A model generated the notes under the pieces. It did no database searches, was not told where the DNA came from, and was given only the letters and a program-made list of their open reading frames with translations. From contig NZ_MKVV01000033.1 of assembly GCF_001899645.1 (NCBI RefSeq), positions 1 to 64,000 on the forward strand: a DNA stretch of 64,000 nt, in the 5' to 3' direction. The stretch comes from Pseudonocardia sp. 73-21. GTDB taxonomy: Bacteria > Actinomycetota > Actinomycetes > Mycobacteriales > Pseudonocardiaceae. This document shows positions 44,746-53,278 of the stretch, piece after piece. The translations under genes were made by a program, and so were the position numbers. Every line of letters begins with the position of its first letter. Position 1 is the first letter of the stretch.

Positions 44746-45528
44746 ATGTCCCGCACGCCGCGGCCGATCCGGTCCGACATCGCCTGGAGCACCTCCGACC
44801 GGATCGTCGTCCGCGGTCGTGACCTCCCCGGCGAGATCCTCGGCCACATGAACCTGGCCGACTTCTCGTTCCTGCAGCTGACCGGGCGGGAGGCGACGCC
44901 CGAGCAGTCGCGGGTCTACAACGCGCTGCTCATCACGCTGGTCGAACACGGGCTGACCCCGAGCGTGATCGCCGCCCGGATGACCTACGCCGGCGCACCG
45001 GAGTCGTTGCAGGCGGCCGTGGCGGCCGGGCTGTGCGGGCTGGGCTCGGTGTTCGTCGGGACCACCGAGGGTGCGGCGTCGATGCTGCACGCGGCGCTGG
45101 CCGACGGCAGCACCGATCTCCCCGCGGTCGCCGCGGAGATCGTGGCCGGCGTCCGGGAGCGCAGGGCGATCATCCCGGGGCTGGGCCACCCGCTGCACAA
45201 GCCGATCGACCCCCGCACCCCGCGGCTGTTCGCGATCGCCGAGGAGAACGGGCTGTCGGGCCGGTACGTTGCGCTGATGAGGCTGGTCGGCGCCGAGGCC
45301 GAGCACGTGTACGACCGGGCGCTGCCGATCAACGCCACCGGCGCGATCGGGGCGCTGACCAACGAGCTGGGCCTGCCGCCCAAGGTGGTGCGCGGGCTCG
45401 GCGTGATGGCCCGGGCGATCGGTCTCGTCGGGCACATCTTGGAGGAGAGCGAGCAGCCCATGGCCGTGGAGCTGTGGCAGCGCGCCGACGAGGAGGCGTC
45501 GGCGCACCTGCGGTCGGCCACTTCGTGA
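44746..45528 (+). CDS. Citryl-CoA lyase-like, citrate synthase-fold protein
   Basis: The 260-residue protein is a short citrate-synthase-fold protein. The substrate His loop is present as IIPGLGHPLHKPIDPRTPRL, but the segment carrying the catalytic Asp of citrate synthase reads LPINATGAIGALTNELGLP. This combination is found in citryl-CoA lyase-type proteins, which cleave a CoA-activated tertiary alcohol. ATG 44746 has GAGAGGAA upstream. It overlaps the CoA-transferase gene by 4 bases and may cleave the CoA ester that enzyme makes. Confidence 0.8.
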   Translation: MSRTPRPIRSDIAWSTSDRIVVRGRDLPGEILGHMNLADFSFLQLTGREATPEQSRVYNALLITLVEHGLTPSVIAARMTYAGAPESLQAAVAAGLCGLGSVFVGTTEGAASMLHAALADGSTDLPAVAAEIVAGVRERRAIIPGLGHPLHKPIDPRTPRLFAIAEENGLSGRYVALMRLVGAEAEHVYDRALPINATGAIGALTNELGLPPKVVRGLGVMARAIGLVGHILEESEQPMAVELWQRADEEASAHLRSATS

Positions 45529-46715
45529 ACATGCTCGACGGCGTGCGGGTCCTCGACCTCGCCACGCTCGCGGCCGCCCCGCTGGCCGCGACCTACCTCG
45601 GCGAGTTCGGCGCCGACGTCATCAAGGTCGAGCAGCCAACGGGCGGCGACCCGATCCGCTCGTGGGGCCACCAGCGCGACGGCGTCGGCCTGATGTGGAA
45701 GTCGGTGTCACGCAACAAGCGGGCCGTCACACTCGACCTGCGGGTGGCGGAGGGCCAGGGCCTGCTGCGCAGGCTCGTCGAGCACGCCGACGTGGTGGTG
45801 GCCAACACCCGCCCGCAGACCCTCGCCGGGTGGGGGCTGGACTACGGCAGCCTCCGCGCCGTGAACGACCGGATCGTGATGCTGCACGTCACGGGCTACG
45901 GGCTGACCGGGCCGAAGGCCGAGCGCCCCGGCTTCGGCACGCTCGGGGAGGCGATGAGCGGGTTCGCCGACATCACCGGCGAGGCCGACGGGCCGCCCAC
46001 GCTGCCGCCGTTCATGCTGGCCGACGGCGTCGCGTCGCTGAACGCCGCGTACGCCGTGCTGATGGCGCTCTACCACCGCGACGTGCACGGCGTGCCGGGA
46101 CAGCTGATCGACGTCAACCTCATCGACCCGCTCACCCGGCTGCTGGAGCAGACCCTGCTGGGCTACGACCAGCTGGGACTGGTTCCCACGCGCGCGGGAA
46201 ACCGGTGGGACATCTCGGCGCCCCGCAACACCTACCGCACCTCTGACGGGCGGTGGCTGGCGATGTCGGGCAGCTCGCCCACCGTGGCGCTTCGCGTCTT
46301 CCGCTCGATCGGCCGCGCCGACCTCGCCGACGACATCGACTTCGCCGACCCCCAGGGTCGCCTGGCGCGGGCCGGGGAGGTGGACCGGGTCGTCGCCGAC
46401 TGGGTGGCCGCCCGGACGCTCGACGAGGCGATGGCGGTCTTCGAGGCGGCGCAGGTGGCCGCCGCGCCCGTCTACGACATCACCCAGCTGGTGGCCGACG
46501 AGCAGTTGGTGCACCGCCGGGTGTTCGTCGAGGTCGGTGACGGCGAACTCGGCGCGATGACGGTGCAGGCGCCCGTGCCCCGCTTCTCCGGCGCCGACGG
46601 CCGCATCGAGCACCTTGGGCCGCGGCTGGGTGAGCACAACCACGAGGTCTACGGCGAGCTGCTGGGCCTGTCCACCGACGAGATCGACGACCTGCGCGCC
46701 CGCGGCGTGCTCTGA
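45525..46715 (+). CDS. CaiB/BaiF family CoA-transferase
   Basis: The 396-residue type III CoA-transferase has LDGVRVLDLATLAAAPLAAT, YLGEFGADVIKVEQPTGGDP, VSRNKRAVTLDLR and GYGLTGPKAERPGFG. Its catalytic Asp is probably that of EAMSGFADITGEADGPP or the adjacent region. It would move CoA from a donor to the acid made upstream. GTG 45525 overlaps the previous stop; ATG 45531 is an alternative. It is 8 bases before the CitE-like gene. Confidence 0.85.
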   Translation: MNMLDGVRVLDLATLAAAPLAATYLGEFGADVIKVEQPTGGDPIRSWGHQRDGVGLMWKSVSRNKRAVTLDLRVAEGQGLLRRLVEHADVVVANTRPQTLAGWGLDYGSLRAVNDRIVMLHVTGYGLTGPKAERPGFGTLGEAMSGFADITGEADGPPTLPPFMLADGVASLNAAYAVLMALYHRDVHGVPGQLIDVNLIDPLTRLLEQTLLGYDQLGLVPTRAGNRWDISAPRNTYRTSDGRWLAMSGSSPTVALRVFRSIGRADLADDIDFADPQGRLARAGEVDRVVADWVAARTLDEAMAVFEAAQVAAAPVYDITQLVADEQLVHRRVFVEVGDGELGAMTVQAPVPRFSGADGRIEHLGPRLGEHNHEVYGELLGLSTDEIDDLRARGVL

Positions 46716-46723
46716 GGAGTCCG

Positions 46724-47632
46724 ATGTCCGGGATTCTGCGCCGTTCCGAGCTGGCGACACCCGCGAGCAACGAGCGCATGTTCGCCAAGGCCGCCGCCGC
46801 CGGCGCCGACCTGGTCTTCCTGGACCTGGAGGACGCCGTCGCCCCCGCGCAGAAGGAGGCGTCCCGACCCAAGGCCGTCACCGCGCTCAGGGAGCTGGAG
46901 TGGGGCCGCACCGCACGGGCCGTGCGCGTCAACGGCCTGGACACGACCTGGTGCCACGACGACATCATCGAGGTGGTCACCGGCGCCCGTGAACACCTCG
47001 ACACGATCATCGTGCCCAAGGCGCGCACCGCCCGGGACGTGTGGTGGGTGGACGTCCTGCTCACCCAGCTCGAGGCCAAGCTCGGGATGACGAAACGGAT
47101 CCGCCTCGAGGTGCTGATCGAGGAGGTCGAGGGTCTCGCCAACGCCGAGGCGATTGCCGCCGCCAGCCCCCGGCTGGACGCGCTGATCTTCGGCGCGGGC
47201 GACTTCTCGGTCTCCCAGGGAGCGCGGGTGGACACCAACTTCGTGCCCGTCGGGGAGTACCCGGGTGACTTCTGGCACTACGCCCGCGCCAAGGTTCTCG
47301 TGGCTGCCCGGATCGCCGGCATCGACGCGGTCGACGCCCCGTACCCCGACTACCGCGACACCGCGGGCTACGAGCGCGACGCCCGCCGCGCCGCGATGCT
47401 CGGCTACACCGGCAAGTGGGCCATCCACCCGAGTCAGGTCGCGATCGCCAACGACGTCTACGCACCCACCCCCGACGAGATCGCCCGGGCCGAACGCAAC
47501 GTCGCGGCCTACCGCCACGGCGAGGCCCGGGGCCTCGGCGCCGTGGGTGTCGATGGGGTCCTCGTCGACGCCGCACACGTCAAGCTCGCCGAGGCCACGC
47601 TGGCCCGGGCCGCCCGCATCCCGTCCTACTAG
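46724..47632 (+). CDS. HpcH/HpaI (CitE-like) CoA-ester lyase
   Basis: The 302-residue TIM-barrel lyase has ADLVFLDLEDAVAPAQKEAS (metal-binding Glu-Asp), TIIVPKARTARDVWWVD, EVLIEEVEGLANAEAIAAAS and GKWAIHPSQVAIAN. It resembles malyl-CoA/citramalyl-CoA/beta-methylmalyl-CoA lyases. It would perform a retro-Claisen-type cleavage releasing acetyl-CoA or another short CoA ester. Together with the CoA-transferase and citryl-CoA-lyase-like protein it forms an itaconate/citramalate-like degradation set. Confidence 0.85.
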   Translation: MSGILRRSELATPASNERMFAKAAAAGADLVFLDLEDAVAPAQKEASRPKAVTALRELEWGRTARAVRVNGLDTTWCHDDIIEVVTGAREHLDTIIVPKARTARDVWWVDVLLTQLEAKLGMTKRIRLEVLIEEVEGLANAEAIAAASPRLDALIFGAGDFSVSQGARVDTNFVPVGEYPGDFWHYARAKVLVAARIAGIDAVDAPYPDYRDTAGYERDARRAAMLGYTGKWAIHPSQVAIANDVYAPTPDEIARAERNVAAYRHGEARGLGAVGVDGVLVDAAHVKLAEATLARAARIPSY

Positions 47633-47662
47633 GGGCGCCGACCTGAGCCCGCTGCCCACCGA

Positions 47663-48079
47663 TCAGCTGCGGCCGACCGGGCGGAACTGGGGTATCTGCA
47701 TCTCGGGGCCCCGCTTCTCGTAGGTGAGCTCCACCCGCTGCCCGACCGTGACGGCACCGAGGTCGGGCACGTCCACGAGGTTGGTCATCAGCTGGGGCCC
47801 GCCGTCGAGCGCGACGATCGCCACCACGTAGGGCTGGTCGTCGCGGTAGGCCTCGTAGGCGGCCTGGTGCACCACCGAGAACGTCACGACCTGACCGGTG
47901 CTGGCCGGCGCGCGCCAGCCCATCTCGGAACCGCCGCAGCGCGGGCAGCGCGGTCGTGGCGGGAACACCCAGTCCGCGCACGGCTCGCACCACGGTGCGG
48001 AAAGCTCCCCGCGGGCCGCCGCCGCCCAATAGGGCGCCGACAGCGCGGTGGGTTCGGGAGCGGGCTTCACGGGGGCCAT
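47663..48079 (-). CDS. DUF35 OB-fold zinc-ribbon protein
   Basis: The 138-residue protein has the ribbon CEPCADWVFPPRPRCPRC and the OB-fold segment GQVVTFSVVHQAAYEAYRDD. Its ATG overlaps the stop of the thiolase-like gene, so the two make a complex. It is convergent with the CitE-like gene, with 30 bases between stops. Confidence 0.84.
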   Translation of the reverse strand: MAPVKPAPEPTALSAPYWAAAARGELSAPWCEPCADWVFPPRPRCPRCGGSEMGWRAPASTGQVVTFSVVHQAAYEAYRDDQPYVVAIVALDGGPQLMTNLVDVPDLGAVTVGQRVELTYEKRGPEMQIPQFRPVGRS

Positions 48080-49257
48080 CAGGACTCCGCCCGGTCGCCG
48101 AGGATCAGCGTGGCGTGCTCGGAGAGCATCCCGCCGTGGGTGTGCACCAGCGCCGTGGACGTCCCCGGAACCTGCCGCTCCCCGGCGCGACCCATCACCT
48201 GCAGCGCGCCCTCGACGACCATGCTCATCCCGGACGCGTCTCCGGTGTGCCCGAACGACATCAACCCTCCGTAGGTGTTGACCGGCAGCGACCCGCCGGG
48301 CGCGGTGGCGCCGCTGTGGTAGAGCTCGGGAGCCTTGCCCCGCCCGGCGAGGCCGCACTCCTCCAGGTACATCAGCGGGTTTGCGGAGAAGGAGTCGTAG
48401 AGCTGGGCGACGTCGATCTCCGAGGGCGCCAGCCCGGACATCGCGAAGGCCTGCCGGGCCGCCTCCGTCGCGCCGCCGGTGTCGAAGGTCGACCGCATGC
48501 TGACCGCACCCTCCATGTGCACCTCCCCGTAGCCCAGCAGGTAGGCGGGGCGCCGGTTGACCGCCCGCGCCCGCTCCCCGCTGGTGACCAGCAGTGCGGC
48601 ACCTCCCTCCAGCGGCACCGAGCAGTCGTAGAGGTGGAACGGGCTCGCGATCATCCGCGAGCCCAGCACGTCTGCGACGGTCAACGGGCCCTTGTCCCGC
48701 ATGAACGCGTCCGGGTGCAGCAGCGCCCACTGTCGCTGGGCCACCGCCACCGCGGCCAGGTCCTCGCCGGTGGCGCCGGTCTCGGCCATCCAGCGCTGCG
48801 CGAACAGCGCGTAGAGCACCGGGATGTAGGTCCCGTAGGGGTACTCGAACTCGGGGTGGCTGACGAACTTGGCGATCTTCTCGCCGCTGGCCGCACCCAC
48901 CTTGGGGAACTTGCCGGCGGAGATGCACAGCACGGCGTCGGCGCGGCCGGCGGCGATGGCCTCCGCGGCCCGCGCGACCATCAGCGCGTAACCCGCGCCG
49001 CCGGCGTACATCGTCTGGGAGAACCGCGGCCGGATGCCCAGCTCGTCGGCGACCTTCTCGTGCACCGCGACGTCCGCACCGCCGTCGGTGAGCACACCGG
49101 TCGGTGCGGCCAGCACCCCGTCGATGTCGCCGGGGCGAACCTCCCACTGGTCGAGGAACGCCGAGATCACCGCGGAGTTCAGCGCGAGCTCGTCGAGCTC
49201 GGGATAGCGGCCGGGCCTGATCTCGGTGACGGCCGCCAGGGCCGGGTCGTTGCGCAC
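48079..49257 (-). CDS. Ltp2-type thiolase-like protein, divergent active site
   Basis: This 392-residue member of the lipid-transfer thiolase branch has VAQLYDSFSANPLMYLEECG and GERQVPGTSTALVH. At the nucleophile position it reads TMYAGGAGYA (no Cys), and the usual N-x-H-G-G is N-T-Y-G-G (NTYGGLMSFGHTGD), so the conserved His is Tyr. This makes a classical thiolase reaction very unlikely. The GTG at 49257 is used, but the N-terminus lacks the usual G-x-G-x-T/S opening and may be shortened or misplaced. Confidence 0.78.
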   Translation of the reverse strand: MRNDPALAAVTEIRPGRYPELDELALNSAVISAFLDQWEVRPGDIDGVLAAPTGVLTDGGADVAVHEKVADELGIRPRFSQTMYAGGAGYALMVARAAEAIAAGRADAVLCISAGKFPKVGAASGEKIAKFVSHPEFEYPYGTYIPVLYALFAQRWMAETGATGEDLAAVAVAQRQWALLHPDAFMRDKGPLTVADVLGSRMIASPFHLYDCSVPLEGGAALLVTSGERARAVNRRPAYLLGYGEVHMEGAVSMRSTFDTGGATEAARQAFAMSGLAPSEIDVAQLYDSFSANPLMYLEECGLAGRGKAPELYHSGATAPGGSLPVNTYGGLMSFGHTGDASGMSMVVEGALQVMGRAGERQVPGTSTALVHTHGGMLSEHATLILGDRAES

Positions 49258-49292
49258 GTGCGCCCTCTCGGGTCGGGGGTGTGGCTGCTCGC

Positions 49293-49572
49293 TCAGAGCA
49301 GGAAGGCCATCGACGGGACGGCTCCGGTGCGGTCCACGAGCAGCACCTTCTTGCGGGTCATCCGCAGCCCGCCGTCACCGGCGGGGCTCACCAGGTCGAA
49401 CTCGAGCCGTCCGGCCCAGACGTGGGTGCGGTCCATCCGGAACTCGTGCATAGCGAAGGTCGCGTACACGGTGACGGCGCCCGGTCCGACCTGCTCGCGC
49501 TCGACACCGGAGACGATGCGCACCGTCCGGGAGAACGGCAACCCCGTCGGGCTGGACCTCGATGTCGGCCAC
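49293..49572 (-). pseudogene. Ring-hydroxylating dioxygenase beta subunit fragment
   Basis: The frame from 49541 reads FSRTVRIVSGVEREQVGPGA, TVYATFAMHEFRMDRTHVWA, GRLEFDLVSPAGDGGLRMTR and KKVLLVDRTGAVPSMAFLL. This is the C-terminal half of an NTF2-like beta subunit. A short preceding piece (ADIEVQPDGVAVLP from 49572) is one frame off. The N-terminal half and the alpha subunit are absent, so it is a remnant. Confidence 0.6.
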
Positions 49573-49588
49573 GTCCGCCCCCTGATCC

Positions 49589-49604
49589 GTCGAATTAGTT
49601 CGAC
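49589..49604. promoter_or_regulatory. Inverted repeat, possible operator
   Basis: GTCGAA-TTAG-TTCGAC is a perfect 6-bp inverted repeat with a 4-base spacer in an AT-rich island (49589-49632) just upstream of the dioxygenase-beta remnant. Its form suits a MarR or TetR operator. No regulator gene is adjacent, so it may be a relic. Confidence 0.4.
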
Positions 49605-49696
49605 CTATTGGTCAGGAGAATTACACTCGATGCGAGGCCGGTCAAGAGTCAGGCGGAGTTGGTCCTGTCCGCGGGAGCACCGGCGGGAGCCGGCGC

Positions 49697-50470
49697 TCAG
49701 CGACTGGGGAACCGGGGGGCCCGCTTCTCCTGGAACGCGTTGATCCCCTCGTGGTGGTCGTCGGACCCCATCGCCAGGGTCTGGTGCGCGAGCTCCAGCT
49801 CGAGGTAGGTCTCCAGGTCGCCGCTGACCGAACGGTGGGCCAGCGCCTTTCCGAGACCGAACGCCCGGGTCGGGCCCTCGGCGAAGCGGTGCGCCATGGC
49901 CATCGCCGCCGGCAGCAGCTCGCCGGCCGGGTGGATCTCCCGGACCAGGCCGAGTCGCTGCGCCTGCTTCGCCTCGAGCGTCTCGGCGAACAGGAACATC
50001 TCCTTGGCGCGGTGCAGGCCGACCATCCTCGACAGCAGCCACAGGCCGCCGCCGTCGGGCACCAGCCCGACGTTGGCGAAGCTGGCGATCATGCGGGCGC
50101 CCTCGGCGGCGAGCCGCACGTCACCGGTGAGGGTGATCGAGAAGCCGACTCCCGCTGCCACGCCGTTGACCGCGACGATCAGCGGTTTCTCGATGGCCAG
50201 CAGCGCGAGGGTGGAGGCGTTCGCGCTGCGCATCCAGGTGCGGGCCTGGACCGCGTCGGGACGCGCGCTCATCGCCGCGATGTCACCGCCCGCACAGAAG
50301 GCGCGCCCGGCGCCGGTGAGCACCACCGCCCGCACCGCGGTCTCCGCCTGCACCTCCGCGGCCCGTTCCGCGAGCTCGCTGCGCATCGCGTGGTCGAGCG
50401 CGTTGAGCTTGTCGGGCCTGTTCAGCGTCAGGACGGCGACCGCGCCGTCGCGGTCGACGGTGACGCTCAC
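49697..50470 (-). CDS. Enoyl-CoA isomerase, PaaG-like crotonase
   Basis: The 257-residue crotonase has GAGRAFCAGGDIAAMS but GVGFSITLTGD at the first Glu position and ASFANVGLVPDGGGLWLLSR at the second. The Asp of LVPD is the single acid used by PaaG-type delta3,delta2-enoyl-CoA isomerases. It is therefore more likely an isomerase than a hydratase. It ends the reverse operon after a 55-base gap from the double acyl-CoA dehydrogenase gene. Confidence 0.8.
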   Translation of the reverse strand: MSVTVDRDGAVAVLTLNRPDKLNALDHAMRSELAERAAEVQAETAVRAVVLTGAGRAFCAGGDIAAMSARPDAVQARTWMRSANASTLALLAIEKPLIVAVNGVAAGVGFSITLTGDVRLAAEGARMIASFANVGLVPDGGGLWLLSRMVGLHRAKEMFLFAETLEAKQAQRLGLVREIHPAGELLPAAMAMAHRFAEGPTRAFGLGKALAHRSVSGDLETYLELELAHQTLAMGSDDHHEGINAFQEKRAPRFPSR

Positions 50471-50525
50471 AGCGGCCGTGCCGGTCGGGACGGCGGGACG
50501 AGGTCGGGGTGCATGGTGTCTCCGT

Positions 50526-52880
50526 TCAGCTGCGAGGGTGCGCGGTCAGGGCACGGTTATGGCTGTGCGGGTGACCGGAGGTGTCGAGCACGTCGAGACC
50601 CAGGGTGCTCGGCGGCCCGGCCCGGTAGCGCCGCGCGAGGAGCGCCAGGTGCTCGGACGCCGTACCGGCCGACAGCGCGACGGCGGTCGCGCGGCGTGAG
50701 TACAGGTACAGGTCGGACTCCGTCACGTAGCCGATGGCGCCGTGCAGCTGGTGGGCGAGCCTGCTGATCGCGGTCGCGGCGCGCCCGGCGCGGGCCTTGG
50801 CCGCCGCGACCGACCGCCGCGCCGGGCGCCCGGCGCCGAGGTCGGCGAGGGCGACGCCGACCAGCAGCCGCGCGCACTCCAGCGCCGAGCCCATGTCGGC
50901 GACATGGTGGGCCACCGCCTGGAAGCTGCCGATCGGGCGGCCGAACTGCTCGCGCCCGCTGACGTGGGCGACCGTCCGCTCCAGCAGCTCCTCGCCGAGG
51001 CCGACCAGCTCGACCGCGGCCAGCAGCGCGCACACGTCGGCGACGTCGTCGGCGCGGCCGGGCGCGAGCGGCGCCGAGACGTCCGCTGCCCCGAGCGCCA
51101 CCCCCGTGCACCCGACGGTGCCGAGCGATTCGTCCGAGATCGACCGCAGCGGCGCCACGGTGACACCGACTGCTCCGGTGTCGACGGTGACCAGCCGGTG
51201 ACCGCCGGCGTCGTCGGCCGCGACGGCCACCAGGACGGCGGCCGGCCCGGCGTCGTCCAGCCGGGGCAGGTGGCCGTCGAGCCGGTACCCCGGCCCGTCC
51301 GCGCGCAGTCCCGGCAGGCCGGACGGTGTGCCAACGGCGGCGGCGGCGCCTGCGGCCAGCCGGGGGAGCCACTGCCGCTGCTGCTCGGGCGAGCCGGCCC
51401 GCGCCAGTGCCAGTGCCGCCGCGGCCGTGGAGCGCAGGGTGCTGGGCAGCGCGGCCCGCGCGGCCTCGGCGAGCACGACGGCCAGGTCGGCAGGCGCCGC
51501 CCCGGCCCCACCGTGGCACTCGGGGACGGCCAGCGCGGGCCAGCCCTGCTCGCCCACGGCCGCCCACAGCGCGTCGCGGTGGCCCGCATCGCCGTCGGCC
51601 AGTCGCCGCCGGTCGACGTGGTCACCGAGGAAGGCCGCCGCCGACTCGCGCAGCGCGCGGTGCTCAGGGCTCTCCCCCGTCCGGCGCGACACCCGCTCGA
51701 CGGCGGCGGGCGCGGACCGCGCCGACGTGGGCAGGCCGTAGCGGCGCTGCGCCACCATCGTGCGCTGCACCTCGTTCGTGCCCCCACCGAAGCGCAGGTA
51801 CGGCGACCGGCGGTAGGCCAGCTCGGCGAGCCCGCCCAGCGGTGCCCCCGGCTCGTCGTGGGCCAGCCGGGAGCGTTCCCCGCAGGTCTCCAGGGCCGCG
51901 TCCGACAGCTCCGCCATCAGCTCGGTGGCCGTGACCTTGAGCATCGCCGCGTCGGCGTCCGACAGCCGGCCGGCGTCGATCTCGCGCAGCGTGCGCAGCG
52001 CGAGCAGGCGCACCGCGCGCACCCGGGTCTCCAGCTCCGCGAGCCGGACCGCGGTGGCCCCGTCCGGTCCGGAGCCGGTGCACAGCTCGGCGGTGAGCCC
52101 GTCGAACAGGCGGCGCAGCGTGCCGACGCCGGCGATGCCGACCCGCTCGAGGGCGAGCGCGGTGGTGACGTGGGCCCAGCCCTGCCCGGCCTCGCCGATC
52201 AGGTGGTCGGCAGGCACCCGGACCCCGGTGAAGGTCACCTCGTTGGTGCGCAGCCCGCCCCAGGTGGGCAGCGCCCGGACCGCGATGCCCGGCCTGTCGA
52301 GCGGGACGGCGATGATGCTGATCCCGCGGTGCCGCGGTGCGTCGGGGTCGGTGCGGCAGGCCAGCCACTCGTGGCTGGCGTGGTGGGCGCCGGTGTTCCA
52401 CAGCTTGTGGCCGTCGATCACCCAGTCGTCGCCCTCGCGCACCGCGCGGCAGCGCAGGTTCGCGAGGTCGGTGCCCGCCGTGTCCTCGGAGTAGCCCAGC
52501 GCGAACTCGACCTCACCCGAGACGATGCCCGGCAGCCAGCGGCGGCGCTGCGCGGCGGTGCCGACGCGGGCGATCGTCGGGCCGATCGACACGGTGGTCA
52601 TCAGGTCCGGGTGCGGGGCGCCGAGGTAGTCGCACGCCTCGAAGAACAGGAACTGGTCGACCGCGGAGCGGCCCTGGCCGCCGTACTCGGCCGGCACCCC
52701 GATGCCGAACCAGCCCCGCGCGACCATCGCCGCCAGGAGTCCGCGGACGGCCGGGTGGCGGTCGGCGGCGGCGGTCTCGCGCCAGCCGGGCAGCGCCGCA
52801 CGCAGCTCGGGGGTCAGATGCTCCAGCAGCACGTCGCGCACCTCGCGCTGCCAGGCGTCCTCGGCGGGGGTCAGGTCCAT
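50526..52880 (-). CDS. Double-domain acyl-CoA dehydrogenase (natural fusion)
   Basis: The 784-residue protein holds two acyl-CoA dehydrogenase units in tandem. Residues 1-390 are complete, with YGGQGRSAVDQFLFFEACDY, FALGYSEDTAGTDLANLRCR, KLWNTGAHHASHEWLAC and LRFGGGTNEVQRTMVAQRRY. Residues 405-770 form a degenerate second unit with GREQFGRPIGSFQAVAHHVA and HQLHGAIGYVTESDLYLYSR. Steroid side-chain dehydrogenases such as ChsE1-ChsE2 are heterotetramers of separate active and structural subunits; here they appear fused. It would desaturate a bulky acyl-CoA for the MaoC pair encoded upstream, whose last gene overlaps it by 10 bases. Confidence 0.86.
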   Translation of the reverse strand: MDLTPAEDAWQREVRDVLLEHLTPELRAALPGWRETAAADRHPAVRGLLAAMVARGWFGIGVPAEYGGQGRSAVDQFLFFEACDYLGAPHPDLMTTVSIGPTIARVGTAAQRRRWLPGIVSGEVEFALGYSEDTAGTDLANLRCRAVREGDDWVIDGHKLWNTGAHHASHEWLACRTDPDAPRHRGISIIAVPLDRPGIAVRALPTWGGLRTNEVTFTGVRVPADHLIGEAGQGWAHVTTALALERVGIAGVGTLRRLFDGLTAELCTGSGPDGATAVRLAELETRVRAVRLLALRTLREIDAGRLSDADAAMLKVTATELMAELSDAALETCGERSRLAHDEPGAPLGGLAELAYRRSPYLRFGGGTNEVQRTMVAQRRYGLPTSARSAPAAVERVSRRTGESPEHRALRESAAAFLGDHVDRRRLADGDAGHRDALWAAVGEQGWPALAVPECHGGAGAAPADLAVVLAEAARAALPSTLRSTAAAALALARAGSPEQQRQWLPRLAAGAAAAVGTPSGLPGLRADGPGYRLDGHLPRLDDAGPAAVLVAVAADDAGGHRLVTVDTGAVGVTVAPLRSISDESLGTVGCTGVALGAADVSAPLAPGRADDVADVCALLAAVELVGLGEELLERTVAHVSGREQFGRPIGSFQAVAHHVADMGSALECARLLVGVALADLGAGRPARRSVAAAKARAGRAATAISRLAHQLHGAIGYVTESDLYLYSRRATAVALSAGTASEHLALLARRYRAGPPSTLGLDVLDTSGHPHSHNRALTAHPRS

Positions 52881-53278
52881 CGCAGCTCGACCGTCGCATC
52901 GCCGGTGGTGGTGGTGCGGCCCTGCGCGGTGGCGAGCCAGACCTCGCAGCGGACGGTCCGGCCGTCGGCACCGACCTCCAGCACCCGCCCGCGGGCGAGC
53001 AGCTCATCGCCGAGGTAGGCCGGCGCCCGGTTGCGGTAGCGCAGCTCGACCAGCCGGCCCGGCCGGGCCCAGCCGGTGAGCAGCTGCTCGAGATAGGTGC
53101 CCTGCAGCGGTCCCGGCACCACGACCCCGGGATGGCCGGCGACGTCGCGGGTGTAGTCGGCGTCGTAGTGGATGCGGTGGGAGTTCCACAGCACGGCCGA
53201 GTACTGGAACAGCTCGACTGCGCCGGGCCGGTGGCCGACCGGCCCGAGCGGGTCGCCGATCCGGGGGAGCCCGCTCAT
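52871..53278 (-). CDS. MaoC-like hotdog protein
   Basis: The 135-residue protein has FQYSAVLWNSHRIHYDADYT and GVVVPGPLQGTYLEQLLTGW, the pattern of the HTD2/mesaconyl-hydratase-like MaoC branch, with the N-x-H-x-I-H-Y-D active-site segment. It should be the catalytic half of a heteromeric enoyl-CoA hydratase with the overlapping upstream gene. Its stop lies inside the start of the double dehydrogenase gene. Confidence 0.82.
   Translation of the reverse strand: MSGLPRIGDPLGPVGHRPGAVELFQYSAVLWNSHRIHYDADYTRDVAGHPGVVVPGPLQGTYLEQLLTGWARPGRLVELRYRNRAPAYLGDELLARGRVLEVGADGRTVRCEVWLATAQGRTTTTGDATVELRWT

Noticed and set aside
50742-53018. 758-residue open frame antisense to the double acyl-CoA dehydrogenase
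   Set aside because: The composition (Arg, Gly, Asp, Val) is typical of antisense shadow frames, and the opposite strand has two clear enzyme domains.
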